From Celoporthe dispersa (taxonomy: Eukaryota; Ascomycota; Sordariomycetes; Diaporthales; Cryphonectriaceae): a stretch of 64,000 bases of DNA. Where the stretch lies: the NCBI GenBank assembly GCA_016584495.1, contig WAID01000006.1, positions 1,116,001 to 1,180,000 on the forward strand. The letters run 5' to 3'. Below are positions 22,481 through 33,691 of this stretch, piece by piece. Position numbers and translations under genes: made by a program. Positions within the stretch are counted from its first letter, which is position 1, and each line of letters opens with the position of its first letter. The notes under the pieces were generated by a model that searched no databases, was not told the origin of the DNA, and saw only the letters and a program-made list of their open reading frames with translations.

Positions 22481-24790
22481 ATGTGTGGCATATTCGCGTG
22501 CCATCGGTAGGTCCCGACGCAACGGTGGTTGATGGAGGGCATTCCTGTGCCCCACCACCAATTGGTTGATCGTGGTGAGGTTGGCGTGGCTAACAAGCAT
22601 CCTGCAGGCACCCGGAAGTGCAAAAGTTCAAGCCCACTGCTCTCAAGCTCTCAAAAGCGTGCGTAAAACCTGGTTTCCATACTAGATGAACCTAATTGAC
22701 TCTTGAAACGATAGAATCCGCCATCGAGGACCTGACTGGAGTATGGACTGAGCCGCCCAGAATTTATTGTGCCCTTCACCAAGCTGACTATGCTCGTCTC
22801 TAATAGGCGGCAGCTGCATCTGCAACAACACAAGTATGGATAAACCACTCTGGTCCGCGAAGGAAGGTTGTGCGCGAAGCTTGCTGACAGTATGCGACAG
22901 TCCTGTGCCATGAACGGTTGAGCATCGTGGGTGTTGGTGAGTTTCGTCGAGTCGAGACGCGCGAAGGTGTACGCATCTAACGATCGAGCAGAGAGCGGGG
23001 CCCAGCCCTTGACCAACGAGGATGGCAGCATCATACTCGCTGTCAACGGCGAGATCTACAACCACCGATTGATCCGAAAGACCCTCAAGAACCCGTACCA
23101 CTTCAAGACTCACTCCGACTGCGAGGTTGTCATCCCACTGGTACGTCGTACCCTTCGGGTCAGATTAGAAGGGAAAGCAAGGGAAAGAAAGAGAAGAAAA
23201 AAAAAAGAAGCATAGAACCGAAGTGGTTGACAAATATATAGTACATGGAATACGGCCTGGACGCCCCCAAGTACCTCGACGGCATGTTCTCCTTCGTCCT
23301 CTACGACAAGAAGCAGGACCGCACAATAGCCGCGCGCGACCCGATCGGCATCACCACCCTGTACCAGGGCTGGTCCTCCAAGGAGCCCGGCACCGTCTAC
23401 TTCGGCTCCGAGCTGAAGTGCCTGCACCCCGTGTGCGACAAGATCGAGGCCTTCCCCCCGGGCCACGTTTACGACAGCAAGACCGGCGAGAGGACACGGT
23501 ACTTCGAGCCCAACTGGTGGGACGGCTCCAAGGTGCCGCAGAAACCCGTCGACCTCAAGCTCCTGCGCGAGACGCTCGAGAAGTCGGTCCGGAAGCGGCT
23601 CATGGCCGAGGTGCCGTACGGTGTCCTTCTGTCCGGTGGCCTCGACTCGAGTCTGGTTGCTTCGATCGCACAGCGCGAGACGCTGCGCCTGAAGAAGGCT
23701 GCCCTGGCCGCTAACGGCTCCGGGGAGCAGCAGCAGACCGGCGACGAGGACAGGGGTGAGGGCCTGGTTGGTATTGATGACGAGGATCACCTGTCCACCG
23801 TCACCTACCTGCCCCAGCTCAACTCCTTCTCCATCGGTCTGCCCGGCTCGCCCGACAACGAGGCGGCGCTCAAGGTCGCCAAGTTCCTGGGCACCAAGCA
23901 CCACGTGATGACTTTCACCATCGAGGATGGCCTGAACGCGCTCTCGGATGTGATCTACCACCTGGAGACCTACGACGTGACAACCATCCGGGCGTCGACG
24001 CCAATGTATCTGCTGTCGCGTAAGATCAAGGCCATGGGTATCAAGATGGTGCTGAGCGGTGAGGGAAGTGATGAGATCTTTGGTGGTTACCTGTACTTCG
24101 GCCATGCGCCTGACAAGGAGTCCTTCCACGACGAGTGCGTCCGTCGGGTGAAGAACCTGCATCTTGCAGACTGTCTCCGCGCCAACAAGTCCACCTCGGC
24201 ATGGGGTCTTGAGGCCCGCGTGCCTTTCCTGGACAAGGAGGTATGTGATGGAACTGCCCAATCCCGTGATACGTTGTACTGACACGCACACCTGCAAGTT
24301 CCTTGAGACATCCATGGCCATCGACCCGGCCGACAAGATGATCACCAAGGGCCGGATCGAGAAGTACATCCTGCGCAAGGCCTTCGATACGGCCGACGAG
24401 CCTGGCAACGAGCCCTACCTTCCCGACGAGATCCTCTGGCGCCAGAAGGAGCAGTTCTCGGACGGTGTCGGGTATGGCTGGATCGACGCGCTCAAGGACA
24501 ACGCAGAGCTGCACGTAACGGATGAGATGATGAAGAACCCAAAGCCGGAGTGGGGCAGCGACATCCCCGACACCAAGGAGGCGTACTGGTACAGATGCAT
24601 GTTTGACGAGCACTTCCCGCCTACCTGCGCGGAGACGGTCATGCGCTGGGTGCCCAAGTGGGTGCAGCAGAGCGATCCCAGCGGACGGTAAGCCGGCGCG
24701 CAAATCTTTGAGCTACAGAGGAACATTGGTGCTAATCCCTACTGCAGTGCGATTGCTTCTCACAACGCCAAGTACGACAACGTCGAGTAG
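22481..24790 (+). CDS. asn2: Asparagine synthetase (glutamine-hydrolysing)
   Basis: Nine exons: 22481-22506, 22608-22658, 22715-22740, 22807-22833, 22901-22936, 22992-23140, 23242-24240, 24299-24687 and 24748-24790. All are in phase and give 581 residues. The mature N-terminus begins MCGIFACHRH, with Cys2 as the nucleophile of the class II glutaminase domain. RHRGPDWSG, ERLSIVGV and NGEIYNHR complete that domain. The synthetase half has the PP-loop VLLSGGLDSS, then LSGEGSDEIFGGYLYF and LEARVPFLDKEF. It makes asparagine from aspartate, ATP and glutamine in the cytosol. The first five exons are very small (26-51 nt) and were each placed by conserved residues. A Gly/Glu/Gln-rich insertion follows the PP-loop helix (about 23710-23790). 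Confidence 0.96.
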
Positions 24791-25492
24791 GCTGCACAGC
24801 CCAAAGCCGTGGCACCGTTCATCGTCTTGCCAAACAAACAACATGTGTGACAACATTAGAGAAGAAGAAGAAAAAAAGTTTAGCTGGGAGCCTGGTATCC
24901 TAGATTAATAGAGCAGATGATACCAAATTCTGGTTTCTTTTCAAAACCTGGCCCATTTTACTCCTTGACAGACAGACATGCTACACCGTGTACTCTTCAT
25001 GAGCCTATATAAGCAGCATCACAAAGTAGCCTTCATTCAGGGGAAGAAGGTTGAACCAGCAAGAAAGATGGGAACTTTGTCTGCATGAATCAGCACATTT
25101 CCATACGGGTCATGCGTGAACCCATTCGACGCCTCTTCGTGCACACGTGGGGGATTATTCCATGCGAGAGGGACCCCCTGTCTTCCTATAGGTGTTAGTC
25201 AGGCCAGGATACCCATTCTTTCGGCTGTCGACAGCCAATAGAGAGAGGCCTGAGAGCTCCCCTCGAGGGTCGCCCGCGCCGTGTTGCGGAATCAAATTTC
25301 TCGTCGCATTGTTTGCGAACGGCCCCAAAGCTCCATCCATCCATCCAAGCTCCATACTTTCCCACCTACAACTGGCGCGAGGCTTCTCCTTCTCTTGACA
25401 CACTCGCAAGCCCACTCTCCACCACCTGTTGAGATACTGCAGCCCAGAACGCCCCGATTCCTCATCTACCATCAAGACCAACAGCAGTCAAG
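24791..25492. other. Intergenic: asn2 3' region and porin promoter
   Basis: No coding sequence. A TATATAAG element lies near 25006-25014. The last 100 bases before the porin start are pyrimidine- and CA-rich, as is common for highly expressed fungal genes. Confidence 0.5.
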
Positions 25493-26963
25493 ATGTCTAT
25501 CCCAGCTTTCTCTGATATTGCCAAGTCGGCCAACGACGTCAGTAATGCCTCAACATCCTCCTCCTTGACGCCCTCTGCCTATCATCCTGATCCAGCCGCC
25601 CCGATGCTCTTGGGAACCGGCGCTCGTCCCCTCGCCCTCTTCTTCCTCCTGTGCTGCAATGACCAAGGACTAACGCACACATGTCATCTGTTTTAGTTGC
25701 TCAACAAGGACTTCTACCACCTCTCGGCCGGCACCATCGAGGTCAAGAGCAACACCCCCAACAATGTCGCCTTCAAGGTCACCGGCAAGAGCAGCCACGA
25801 GAAGAACACCTCCGGCGCGGTACGATTAAACCTTGGTTCCGTTACCCTCGCCAGGTCATTGCGACAGAATATGCTGCAGTGGCGGGTGCGAAAATGTAAT
25901 GTTCATCCGGCGGCTGACACTCTGGTTCTTGGTGGTTGTCTGTACAGGTCGAGGGAAAGTACACGGACAAGATCAACGGTAATGCCAACCATACTGCTTC
26001 AACATCTGGCGCTCATCGCGACGACCGCATCCTGGTGTACAACGTGCCGGCCGCGACGTACCTCCTCGAGCTGGACGGGGTCGCGTTCCGCTAGTACCGG
26101 AACCGCGTCCTGTTCAGCATCCTGGCTGCCCCGGACGGATGGACACAATTGCTGATCAAGGCGCGCTCGCCATCGCTAGGCCTCACCGTCACCCAGTCGT
26201 GGAACACCCTGAACGCCCTCGAGACCAAGATCGAGGCCGCCGACAACGTCACCAAGGGCCTCAAGCTTGAGGGCGCCTTCTCCTTCCTGCCCGAGTCCCA
26301 GAAGCGGGGCGCCAAGTTCAACCTGTACTTCAAGCAGCCCAAGTTCCACTTCCGCACCTTCACCGACCTGCTCAAGGGCCCCACCGCCAACATCGACGCC
26401 GTCATCGGCCACGAGGGCTTCCTGGCCGGTGCCGCTGCCGGCTACGACGTCCAGAAGGCCGGCATCACCACCTTTGCCGCCGCCGTCGGCTTCCAGCAGC
26501 CCACCTGGACCGCTGCCGTCACCGCCACCGACAAGTGCAGCGTCTTCGCCGCCTCGTACTACCACAAGGTGAACCCCATGGTCGAGGCTGGTGCCAAGGC
26601 CTCTTGGGACTCCAAGTCGCCCGCCAACACCGTCGGTCTGGAGGTTGCCACCAAGTACCGCATCGACCCTGTCTCCTTCGCCAAGGTTCGTCGCGCCCGT
26701 GGAAGCAGGTTCACTTGTGATTTAAGGACAAATATTGACTCCGCCTACAGGGCAAGATCAACGACCGCGGTATCGCCGCCGTCTCCTACAACGTTCTCCT
26801 CCGCTCCGGTGTCACCCTCGGCGTCGGTGCCTCTTTTGATACCCAGAAGCTGGAGCAGGCTACCCACAAGGTATCATCTCTCGTCTGACGTGTCTGCTTT
26901 GAAGTTAAAAAAAAACTAACCACTTGGATACAGGTCGGTGCCAGCCTCACCTTCGAGGGCTAG
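25493..26963 (+). CDS. por1: Mitochondrial outer-membrane porin (VDAC)
   Basis: Six exons: 25493-25537, 25697-25819, 25948-25978, 26180-26685, 26751-26870 and 26934-26963, giving 284 residues, the expected VDAC length. The N-terminal helix (MSIPAFSDIAKSANDLLNKD) is followed by the beta-barrel: FYHLSAGTIEVKS, the LTVTQSWNT strand, GFLAGAAAGYDV and the eukaryotic porin signature region ending KVGASLTFEG. The protein forms the main metabolite channel of the outer membrane. Intron 3, between KING and LTVTQ, is 201 nt, longer than its neighbours and readable in frame apart from one stop (see findings). The other introns are ordinary, and the last has a clear CTAAC branch point. Confidence 0.95.
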
Positions 26964-27380
26964 ACAGTCTCTACCTAACAGGCGACTGCTGGTCACCCCG
27001 CGATTCTGGCTTGCATTTTCCTCCACGGGAACATCTAGATGGGATCGCGACTCCCTTTATTCTGAACCACACGCCCTGTACCAACTCGATTTCGCAGCTT
27101 AGAACGGTTAGCATCTGGGGGAAAACACAATAGGAATGGGAGGTCAATTAGACGAGAGCGCGCACCCCTCGCAGGTCAATTGATCTATTTGTAGCGCATT
27201 TAGTCCCGGCGGAGTGTCGCATGGTATTTCGTACTGGCTTTCTTGTTGTGACTTTGTTGTTATATGTAGGCATATATACATGAAGGGTTGTTATGCTCCC
27301 ATGAACGACGCCTAGGCCGAAGTATTCACGTCAGGGACAAGACATCCTTCACACCGGTGTCGGCCACCACGACCAGGTGC
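26964..27380. other. Convergent 3' region of porin and J-protein genes
   Basis: About 400 bases with TATATGTAGG-type AT-rich sequence and no coding frame of note. Confidence 0.5.
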
Positions 27381-28438
27381 TCAACCTGTACCAGCCGCCG
27401 CCGCCTTCTTCTTCTTCTTCTCCTTGCCTCCTGAGCTCCACCCCTTCATAACCAAGTACGGCAGCCCGATTGCGGCACTCAGCACCGCCAGGATGGCAAA
27501 GAAGCTCCCGAACTCGGTATAGTCCTTGTACCCGGTAAAACGGAACTCTCTCGCCATCTTCTTGGCCCTAATCTCGTCCACCCTCGCCTGCGTGCGCGTG
27601 TGCGCCTCCTTAGCCGCCCTGCCGAAGTGCGGGATGTCCCCGGCGCCCGCGCCGCTCCCGCCTCTCCCGAAGGGCTCTCCTGGCCGGGGCCCATCCCACC
27701 GGTGCCGTAGCTACCTGCATAGCCTCCCGAGCCGGCCTCCCTGCTGTCTCTAGTGTCTGTCCTCCCCGTGCCGCTGGTGGACTCCTCGTGCGCCTGGCTC
27801 CTCTTGGCGCCGTGCGCGCCCCAGCCGCCTGACCTATAGAAGCTCGGCGGGGGACCGCGGAAGGTGCCGCGGCGACGGGAGAGGCCAGAGGCAGGGCGAG
27901 AGCCGACGGGGCCCGTGGAGGCATAGCTGGCGCCGCCTCGCGCGGGGCCGCTGTGGCCATGGTGGTGATGGTGGTGGTGGCCGTGGGAGTGCAGGCGGAG
28001 GACGTCGCGGTCGTAGCGGGCTCGCTGGTCCGGGTGGGAGAGGACGCTGTGGGCCTCGCTGATACGCATGAAGCGGCGGCTGGCGTGGGGGTCGGAGCGG
28101 TTGTGGTCTGGGTGGTGCTTCTTGGAGAGGGTGTAGAAGGATCTTTTTATTGGGACGAGGTACAAGGTTAGTGGTTGTAGGAATCCAGTGGAGAGGGTGG
28201 GAGAGGGAGGGGTATAATTAGGGCTTTATTACTTTTTTATCTCCTGCGGCGACGCGTTTGTCTGTAGCTGCAGGGTCTCATAGTGATTCTTGTTGTCAAT
28301 GTCATCGCGGCGGCGGGGAGAGGAGGCGTGGAAGAGCCTCGTCTCCCTCCTCTGCTGCCCCGGGGCGGAGACGTGGCCGCCGACTACTGGGAGCTGGGAG
28401 TGCAGTGCTGCACGAAACGGGGCGATGCGGGCTGGCAT
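27381..28438 (-). CDS. Mitochondrial J-domain protein, DNAJC30-like, with apparent frameshift
   Basis: Exon 1 (28438-28233) and exon 2 (28142-27381) join in phase at QEIKK|SFYTLS. The N-terminus is Arg-rich (presequence-like). The J-domain has NHYETLQLQTNAS and the HPD tripeptide at residues 79-81, followed by EAHSVLSHPDQRARYD. A His-rich and Gly/Ser-rich linker follows. The C-terminus has a single membrane span (FFAILAVLSAAIGLPYLVM) and a lysine-rich tail. J-domain plus C-terminal membrane anchor recalls DNAJC30 of the inner membrane. The frame breaks near 27672-27679. One missing base in the short run there (plus-strand ggg at 27672-27674) would give QESPFGRGG and continue correctly to the stop at 27381, about 322 residues. 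Skipping a 35-nt stretch as an intron would also repair it, but that is too short. Confidence 0.8.
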
Positions 28439-29595
28439 TCCTCATCCCTACCTCCCCGGGCTTGCTTCAGCCTGAAGGTTTGGAGGGTGGAGGGTGGATT
28501 GGAGTTCAGGTTCCTGCTGAGGGACAAAATGCGAAATTGTTATCTCCATAGAGGAGGACGACATCGGACTTGCCTCGTGACATCATTGAGGAGGTACCAC
28601 AATTACATATGTACTGTACTATGATTAGTGGCTGTGCTCTACCTACAGCCTATTCACACTAGCCACAGTAGCAGCATTGGCACAGTTCCTGAGGAGAAAA
28701 ATGACGATCGCCAGATCTCTCAGAACTGGCTGTACCGATCTATATACACCCCCTCAGTTTCCAGAAGCCACAGCTTCAGGAAAGTGATCCAAGGGGAAAT
28801 AGCGTATGCCTAGCGCACTGAATTCCTAATAATGCTTCCTAAAGGTGCAAGATGTCTCTTTAGGCTGCGCACAAGTTTCTGCACTGTGAAGACGTCGTTT
28901 CTGGCGGTTCCACTGGGGTGAGTTATTATTATAAGCCTTGCGTCGACTGTTGCTAAAATCCAGGAGCACATTTGGTCCATCCACGTTCTCCTTTATGATC
29001 CGATAGCATTCTCTTTCGGATCCAAACAGCATGTAGTAACGGTCGTACGCTTTGTCGAGAGCATTGTCTGAAAGCGGCATATATGTGTGCGGGGGTTGTT
29101 CAGTTCCAGGAGAACTGGTGGCTCGTGTGCGATCGTTCCTTGTATATCAGCAGCAGCATAGAGCCAGAAACTACATAAGAACATGCATGACACGAATAAA
29201 TCTATATGTCGTTCGGAGCTTTCTGCGTAATCACGTAACAGAGGATGGTTCAAGCAAATAAGGTCCCCCCCTTCCAGTGTCATCTGGTGGCTTCAGAGGC
29301 ATCATGGACAGTCCTTGCAGGGATGTTTCTGTTTCCGAGGATCTTTTACTTCGCTCACAGGCTCAGACTTTCTTCAGCATTCAGAAGAAGAGGTCAATAC
29401 AGTGAAAAAGAAGTCTAGTTTCACGCGAGAAGGCGATTCAGGCAGCAGGCAGTCAGATGCGGGGGTGGGTCCAATCGGAGCCCCGCTTGAAGATAACGTC
29501 TGTTCACATATCTGTGCAGGATAAATGTTAGCATACGCCCTCCCTAACTTTTGTAGGAACCAAGGCTTCCGTCCCCAAGAAGTGTCAACGTCAAG
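28439..29595. other. Intergenic between divergent J-protein and MetAP2 genes
   Basis: About 1.15 kb. It holds one short minus-strand frame of protein-like composition (listed separately) and otherwise nothing recognised. Confidence 0.45.
28826..29080 (-). CDS. Possible small protein or gene relic, unidentified
   Basis: An 84-residue frame whose middle part (for example AYDRYYMLFGSERECYRII followed by VDGPNVLLDFSN) has balanced, protein-like composition. I recognise no family. No supporting splice sites or partner exons were found, so it may be a relic or chance frame. Confidence 0.2.
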   Translation of the reverse strand: MPLSDNALDKAYDRYYMLFGSERECYRIIKENVDGPNVLLDFSNSRRKAYNNNSPQWNRQKRRLHSAETCAQPKETSCTFRKHY

Positions 29596-31152
29596 ATGGC
29601 AGCCAAGTCTCCCACAGAGGAGCTCGAGAAGCTCACAGGTACTTGTAACCCGTCCTGAAAGAGGCACATGCGACCTGAAGACCAAGTTCTGACATGAGGA
29701 CAGTGCAAAACGGTGCCACCAACGGCAACACGACCGCCAAGGCTACAGCAAACGGCCACGGCGAAGCTGCTGGTGATGCAGATAGCGATGGCTCTGACGA
29801 TGAGCCGGACGAAGGCGCCGCTGCGGTAGACGGCGCGGAGTCCGGCGCAGCCAAGAAGAAGAAGAAGAAGAACAAGAAGAAGAAGAAGAAGAAGAAGGCC
29901 GCCACGGCCCAGTCCGACCCCCGCGGGTGCTCATGTCGCAGCTGTTCCCCAACAACACGTACCCGGCCGGCGAGGGAGGTCGAGTACACGGGCGACGAGA
30001 ACCGCTTCCGTATCACGAGCGAGGAAAAGCGCCACCTGGACCGGCTGAACGATGACTTCCTGAGCGACTACCGCCAGGCGGCCGAGACGCACCGGCAGGT
30101 CCGGCAGTGGGCGCAGAAGTGGATCCAGCCGGGCATGGGCCTCACGGAGATCGCCAACGGCATCGAGGACAGCGTGCGGGCGCTCGTGGGCCACCAGGGC
30201 CTGGAGGAGGGCGACGCCATCAAGGCCGGCATGGGCTTCCCGCTGGGCCTGAACCTGAACGACATCGCGGCGCACTACTCGCCCAACGCGGGCAACAAGA
30301 TGGTGTTTGGGCAGGACGACGTCATCAAGATCGACATCGGCGTGCACGTGGGCGGGCGCATCGTCGACAGCGCCTTCACCATGGCCTTCGAGCCCAAGTA
30401 CGACCCGCTCCTCGAGGCGGTCAAGGCCGCGACCAACACGGGCGTCAGGGGAGGCGGGCATCGACGCGCGCCTGGGCGAGATCGGCGGGGCCATCCAGGA
30501 GACCATGGAGAGCTACGAGATCGAGCTCAACGGCACGACCTACCCGATCAAGGCCATCCGCAACCTGTGTGGCCACACGATCCACCCCTACAGCATCCAC
30601 GGCGACAAGAGCGTGCCCATCGTCAAGAGCAACGACCAGACCAAGATGGAGGAGGGCGACGTCTTCGCCATCGAGACCTTTGGCAGCACCGGAAACGGCT
30701 ACGTGAGGGACCAGGGCGAGGTATCCCACTACGCGCTGATGGCAGACCCGCCCAAGGTGGACCTGAGGCTGTCGTCGGCCAAGTCGCTGCTGAGCACGAT
30801 CAAGAAGAACTTTGGCACCCTGCCCTGGTGCCGGAGGTACCTGGACCGCATCGGCTGTGAGAAGTATCTGCTGGGGGTAGGTTGACCTCAAACCCCTATC
30901 GAGGCTCGTGCCACCCATCGATCGAGGCTGACCAAGACATCACAGCTGAACAACCTTGTCAACAACGGCATCGTCCAGGACTATCCACCCCTGGTGGACA
31001 AGAAGGGCTCCTACACTGCCCAGTTCGAGCACGTAAGCTGCCGACATACCTCTCCTCCCCCGCCGAACACGGTTTAGCTACTGACAGCGCCCAGACCATC
31101 CTTCTCCGGCCTACCTGCAAGGGAGGTCATCAGCAGGGGAGATGACTTTTGA
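29596..31152 (+). CDS. Methionine aminopeptidase 2, with four apparent 1-nt shifts
   Basis: Exons 29596-29638, 29704-30876, 30946-31032 and 31095-31152 encode MetAP2, the cytosolic metalloprotease that removes initiator methionine and associates with eIF2. An acidic N-terminal part and a long Lys tract (AAG repeat, 29852-29898) precede the catalytic domain. Metal-ligand segments are visible: IAAHYSPN, IDIGVHVGG, GHTIHPYSIHG, FAIETFGSTG and the C-terminal TAQFEH followed by a VISRGDDF ending. To read this, one base must be added in the C run at 29918-29922. One must be removed from each of the G runs at 29974-29976, 30448-30451 and 31121-31123. With those changes the length is 452 residues and every conserved block is kept. 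The codon pattern between shifts is intact, so I favour sequence error over a pseudogene. Confidence 0.9.
29852..29898 (+). repeat. (AAG)n repeat encoding poly-lysine
   Basis: Near-perfect AAG triplets inside the MetAP2 coding sequence, encoding the basic N-terminal tract typical of eukaryotic MetAP2. Confidence 0.9.
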
Positions 31153-32523
31153 TTGCATACACTGGGCTATTGTGTGATGCAGAAGTTTCTTAGTTTTTTT
31201 TTTTTTTCTGCAGTGGGTGATGGTAAAGGTCACTATTCACACGCATCGGTTGTGCCCCGAGACTGGGAATGGGATCTCCTTTCCCTCTACGCGTGGTATC
31301 CGCCGAGTATGCCGATGATGGATGCTCTTTGTTCTGATCTCATACATGTCCTGGTTCTGGACCTGGAGCTACAATTCTCTAGTCTGTCCCAGAGTGACGG
31401 TGCTGCCCATGCACGGTAAACCATAGCAGCTCATGGATCGAGGAGCAATAAACAAGGGGTTCATTATGCTATTGTAAACGAGGTTGGTCCCAACACGTTT
31501 GACGGATCGTGACACTCTAGAGATGTCAACCAGAAGTGAGAGGGGTCGCCACTCCAGCCCAGGGGCGAGAGGCATGACGAGGTATGACAGCATTGGAGCG
31601 GTGGCAGACTGGGCTGAAGAGCAGATCGGCAGCGACCGGGTGCTAATGGCTTTCTGGTCTCTGACACCTCCGCATTCTGGACGAGCACACGAGCTTCTCG
31701 GCCGGCCGATCGCGCTGCTCATCTGTGGGGCCCCCGTGTCGGATGTGGGGGGGAGGAAGAGAGGCGAGAAGAAAAAAATTCAGGTCCTTTTTTTTTTTCC
31801 TTCCCTCCCCCCATCGGCATGTGCATGGTGCATGTGCATTAACACATTCACACATGATCGGGGTGAGCATCTGATAAAGAGTGGACCCATGAGGTCTCCT
31901 TCTGACCGGCCTCGCCGTGGCTCTCGACCCTGAACCTTCTCCGTTTTTTCGCGATACACGGCCTCTCTGATTGGCTGGGTTCGTAGCCACCAGATCTCGG
32001 CGCAGGGTGCCCAGGTGCGCGTTTCCGATAAGATTTCGTGCCCGCGGAGGCAATGGGGAAAAAAATGGAAACGCTTATCAAAACCGCGCATCGCTTTGTT
32101 TTTCTTTTAGTCCTCGTCTTCGTTACACGACTCTTTTTTCTCTCTCTCCCATCCACCAAAAACCAGACAAGGAAGAGAAACCAGAGGGCTCATATCGGCC
32201 CAACGACTTTCTTTAATTCTCATCGCAAGCGGGGTTCATTCTTTTGATAGATCTGATCCCTTGACTCAGCTTTTTCGTCTGACGTCCCAAGCCCGAAAGA
32301 AAGATATACAGAAATAGAGGAGGAGAGGGGGCCCTGCCGGCGATTAGAAAAAACCCGACGCCAATCCCATCGAGGGCGAAAAGCTCACCATCCAACTCCG
32401 AACAGCCCTCTCGACTGCGGATCGGCCGCCTCCCCATCCACCCACGCACACGCCCTCCCGGCTGCTGCGTTCTTTTCCCTTGTCCTTTTTTTTTTTCTTT
32501 CCCCCCTACGGCAGGCCGCGAAC
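31153..32523. other. Intergenic upstream of the PRELI-like gene
   Basis: About 1.4 kb without a gene. Poly-T runs lie at 31193-31207 and 31788-31798. The last 250 bases are strongly pyrimidine-rich, consistent with a leader of the following gene. Confidence 0.5.
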
Positions 32524-33108
32524 ATGAAGGTCTTCAGCAGCTCCCACACCTTCAACTACTCCTGGGAGGAGGTGTCCACCGCCAACTGGCGCAAGTACTG
32601 CCCCTGGAACGACAAGTCTACCCACGTCACCTCCGTCGACACCCTCGCACGACACGTCGACCCGGCGACGGGCATCCTGCGCACCGAGCGGCTCATCACC
32701 TGCAAGCAGTCCGCACCCGAGTGGATCAAGGCCCTCATCGGCGCGGGCGACGAGTCCCACGTCTTCGAGACCTCCTACGTCGACCCGACCGGCCGCACCG
32801 TCACCATGGTCTCGTGGAACCTGACCTGGAGCAACGTCATCAACTGCCAGGAGACGGTCGTCTACAGGCCGGTCAGCGGTGGTGCCCAGACCGCCTTTGA
32901 GCAGGAGGCCAGGATCACCGCCGTGTGCGGCGGCTGGCAGCGCATCAAGAACAAGATCGAGGACTTTTCTGTCTGCCGGTTCCGCGACAACGCCATCAAG
33001 GGCAAGGAGGGCTTCGAGGCCGTGCTGGCCATGAGCAGGCGGGTCTTTGCCGAGGAGAGGGAGCGCGAGCGCCTGGGTGCCGCCGGCCCGTTGGCTATCG
33101 CTGCATAG
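32524..33108 (+). CDS. PRELI/MSF1-domain lipid-transfer protein, UPS2-like
   Basis: A single-exon 194-residue protein that is a PRELI/MSF1 domain along nearly its whole length. It begins MKVFSSSHTFNYSWEEVSTA and continues with NWRKYCPWN, THVTSVDTL, RTERLITCKQ and ETSYVDPTGRTVTM. That order matches yeast Ups2 and human PRELID3 better than Ups1, whose N-terminus differs. Ups2 with Mdm35 carries phosphatidylserine across the mitochondrial intermembrane space. There is no cleavable presequence, as expected for these small Mdm35 clients. The start is the first ATG of the frame, in AACATGA context, after a pyrimidine-rich leader. The C-terminal tail is short and Glu/Arg-rich. Confidence 0.9.
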   Translation: MKVFSSSHTFNYSWEEVSTANWRKYCPWNDKSTHVTSVDTLARHVDPATGILRTERLITCKQSAPEWIKALIGAGDESHVFETSYVDPTGRTVTMVSWNLTWSNVINCQETVVYRPVSGGAQTAFEQEARITAVCGGWQRIKNKIEDFSVCRFRDNAIKGKEGFEAVLAMSRRVFAEERERERLGAAGPLAIAA

Positions 33109-33691
33109 TTGCCGGCGGTTGGGACACGGGCTCCTCCTCCTGTCCCCTCACACCTGCTGTCATGTAACATCACATACCTCCTCCTCGACGGCACGGACGG
33201 GCTGTCCTCAGGGCCCCGCCCGACAGCTCCATCACCAGCAGCATCCCCCCCGAGGTGACGCTACGACACGCACACGACTCCTTCCTGAGATACACCACAC
33301 AGCATAGCGTTGACTTTCCGACGATCCGGACAAAACACACAAAACTGGGGCGGGGAGATCTAGAGCGACTCTTTTTTTCTGGGGGGTAAAACAAAAAAGC
33401 AAGGGGTGGCCCACGGGCTGCATTAGATACGCGGCGTTCTCGGGACTTCTCAAAAAGGATAGAAGAGGGGTTCTGGCTGATTTTACACTACTACTACATA
33501 ATCCCCCCTCATCGGCCTAACCGGCCCTGGGATGTGCATAGAGGATAGAACATTACGTCCAAATGGGATAATGGCACACACTCTGCTCGAGTGTACCGAA
33601 CTTGAATCACCCTTCCCCTCCTTCAATTCGCATATATGTGCATCGTGAGACTGGACTATGTCAGCCGGCAGAACCTACACGTTATCGCGGC
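33109..33691. other. Convergent 3' region, no gene seen
   Basis: Nearly 600 bases between convergent genes. No coding frame with supporting features. Confidence 0.5.

Noticed and set aside
23110..24408. 432-residue open frame antisense to asparagine synthetase
   Set aside because: Mirror of GC-rich coding codons; low-complexity Val/Gly/Leu composition and no motifs.
27681..27715. 35-nt intron to explain the J-protein frame break
   Set aside because: Shorter than plausible fungal introns, and it would remove a Gly-rich piece that reads as normal linker.
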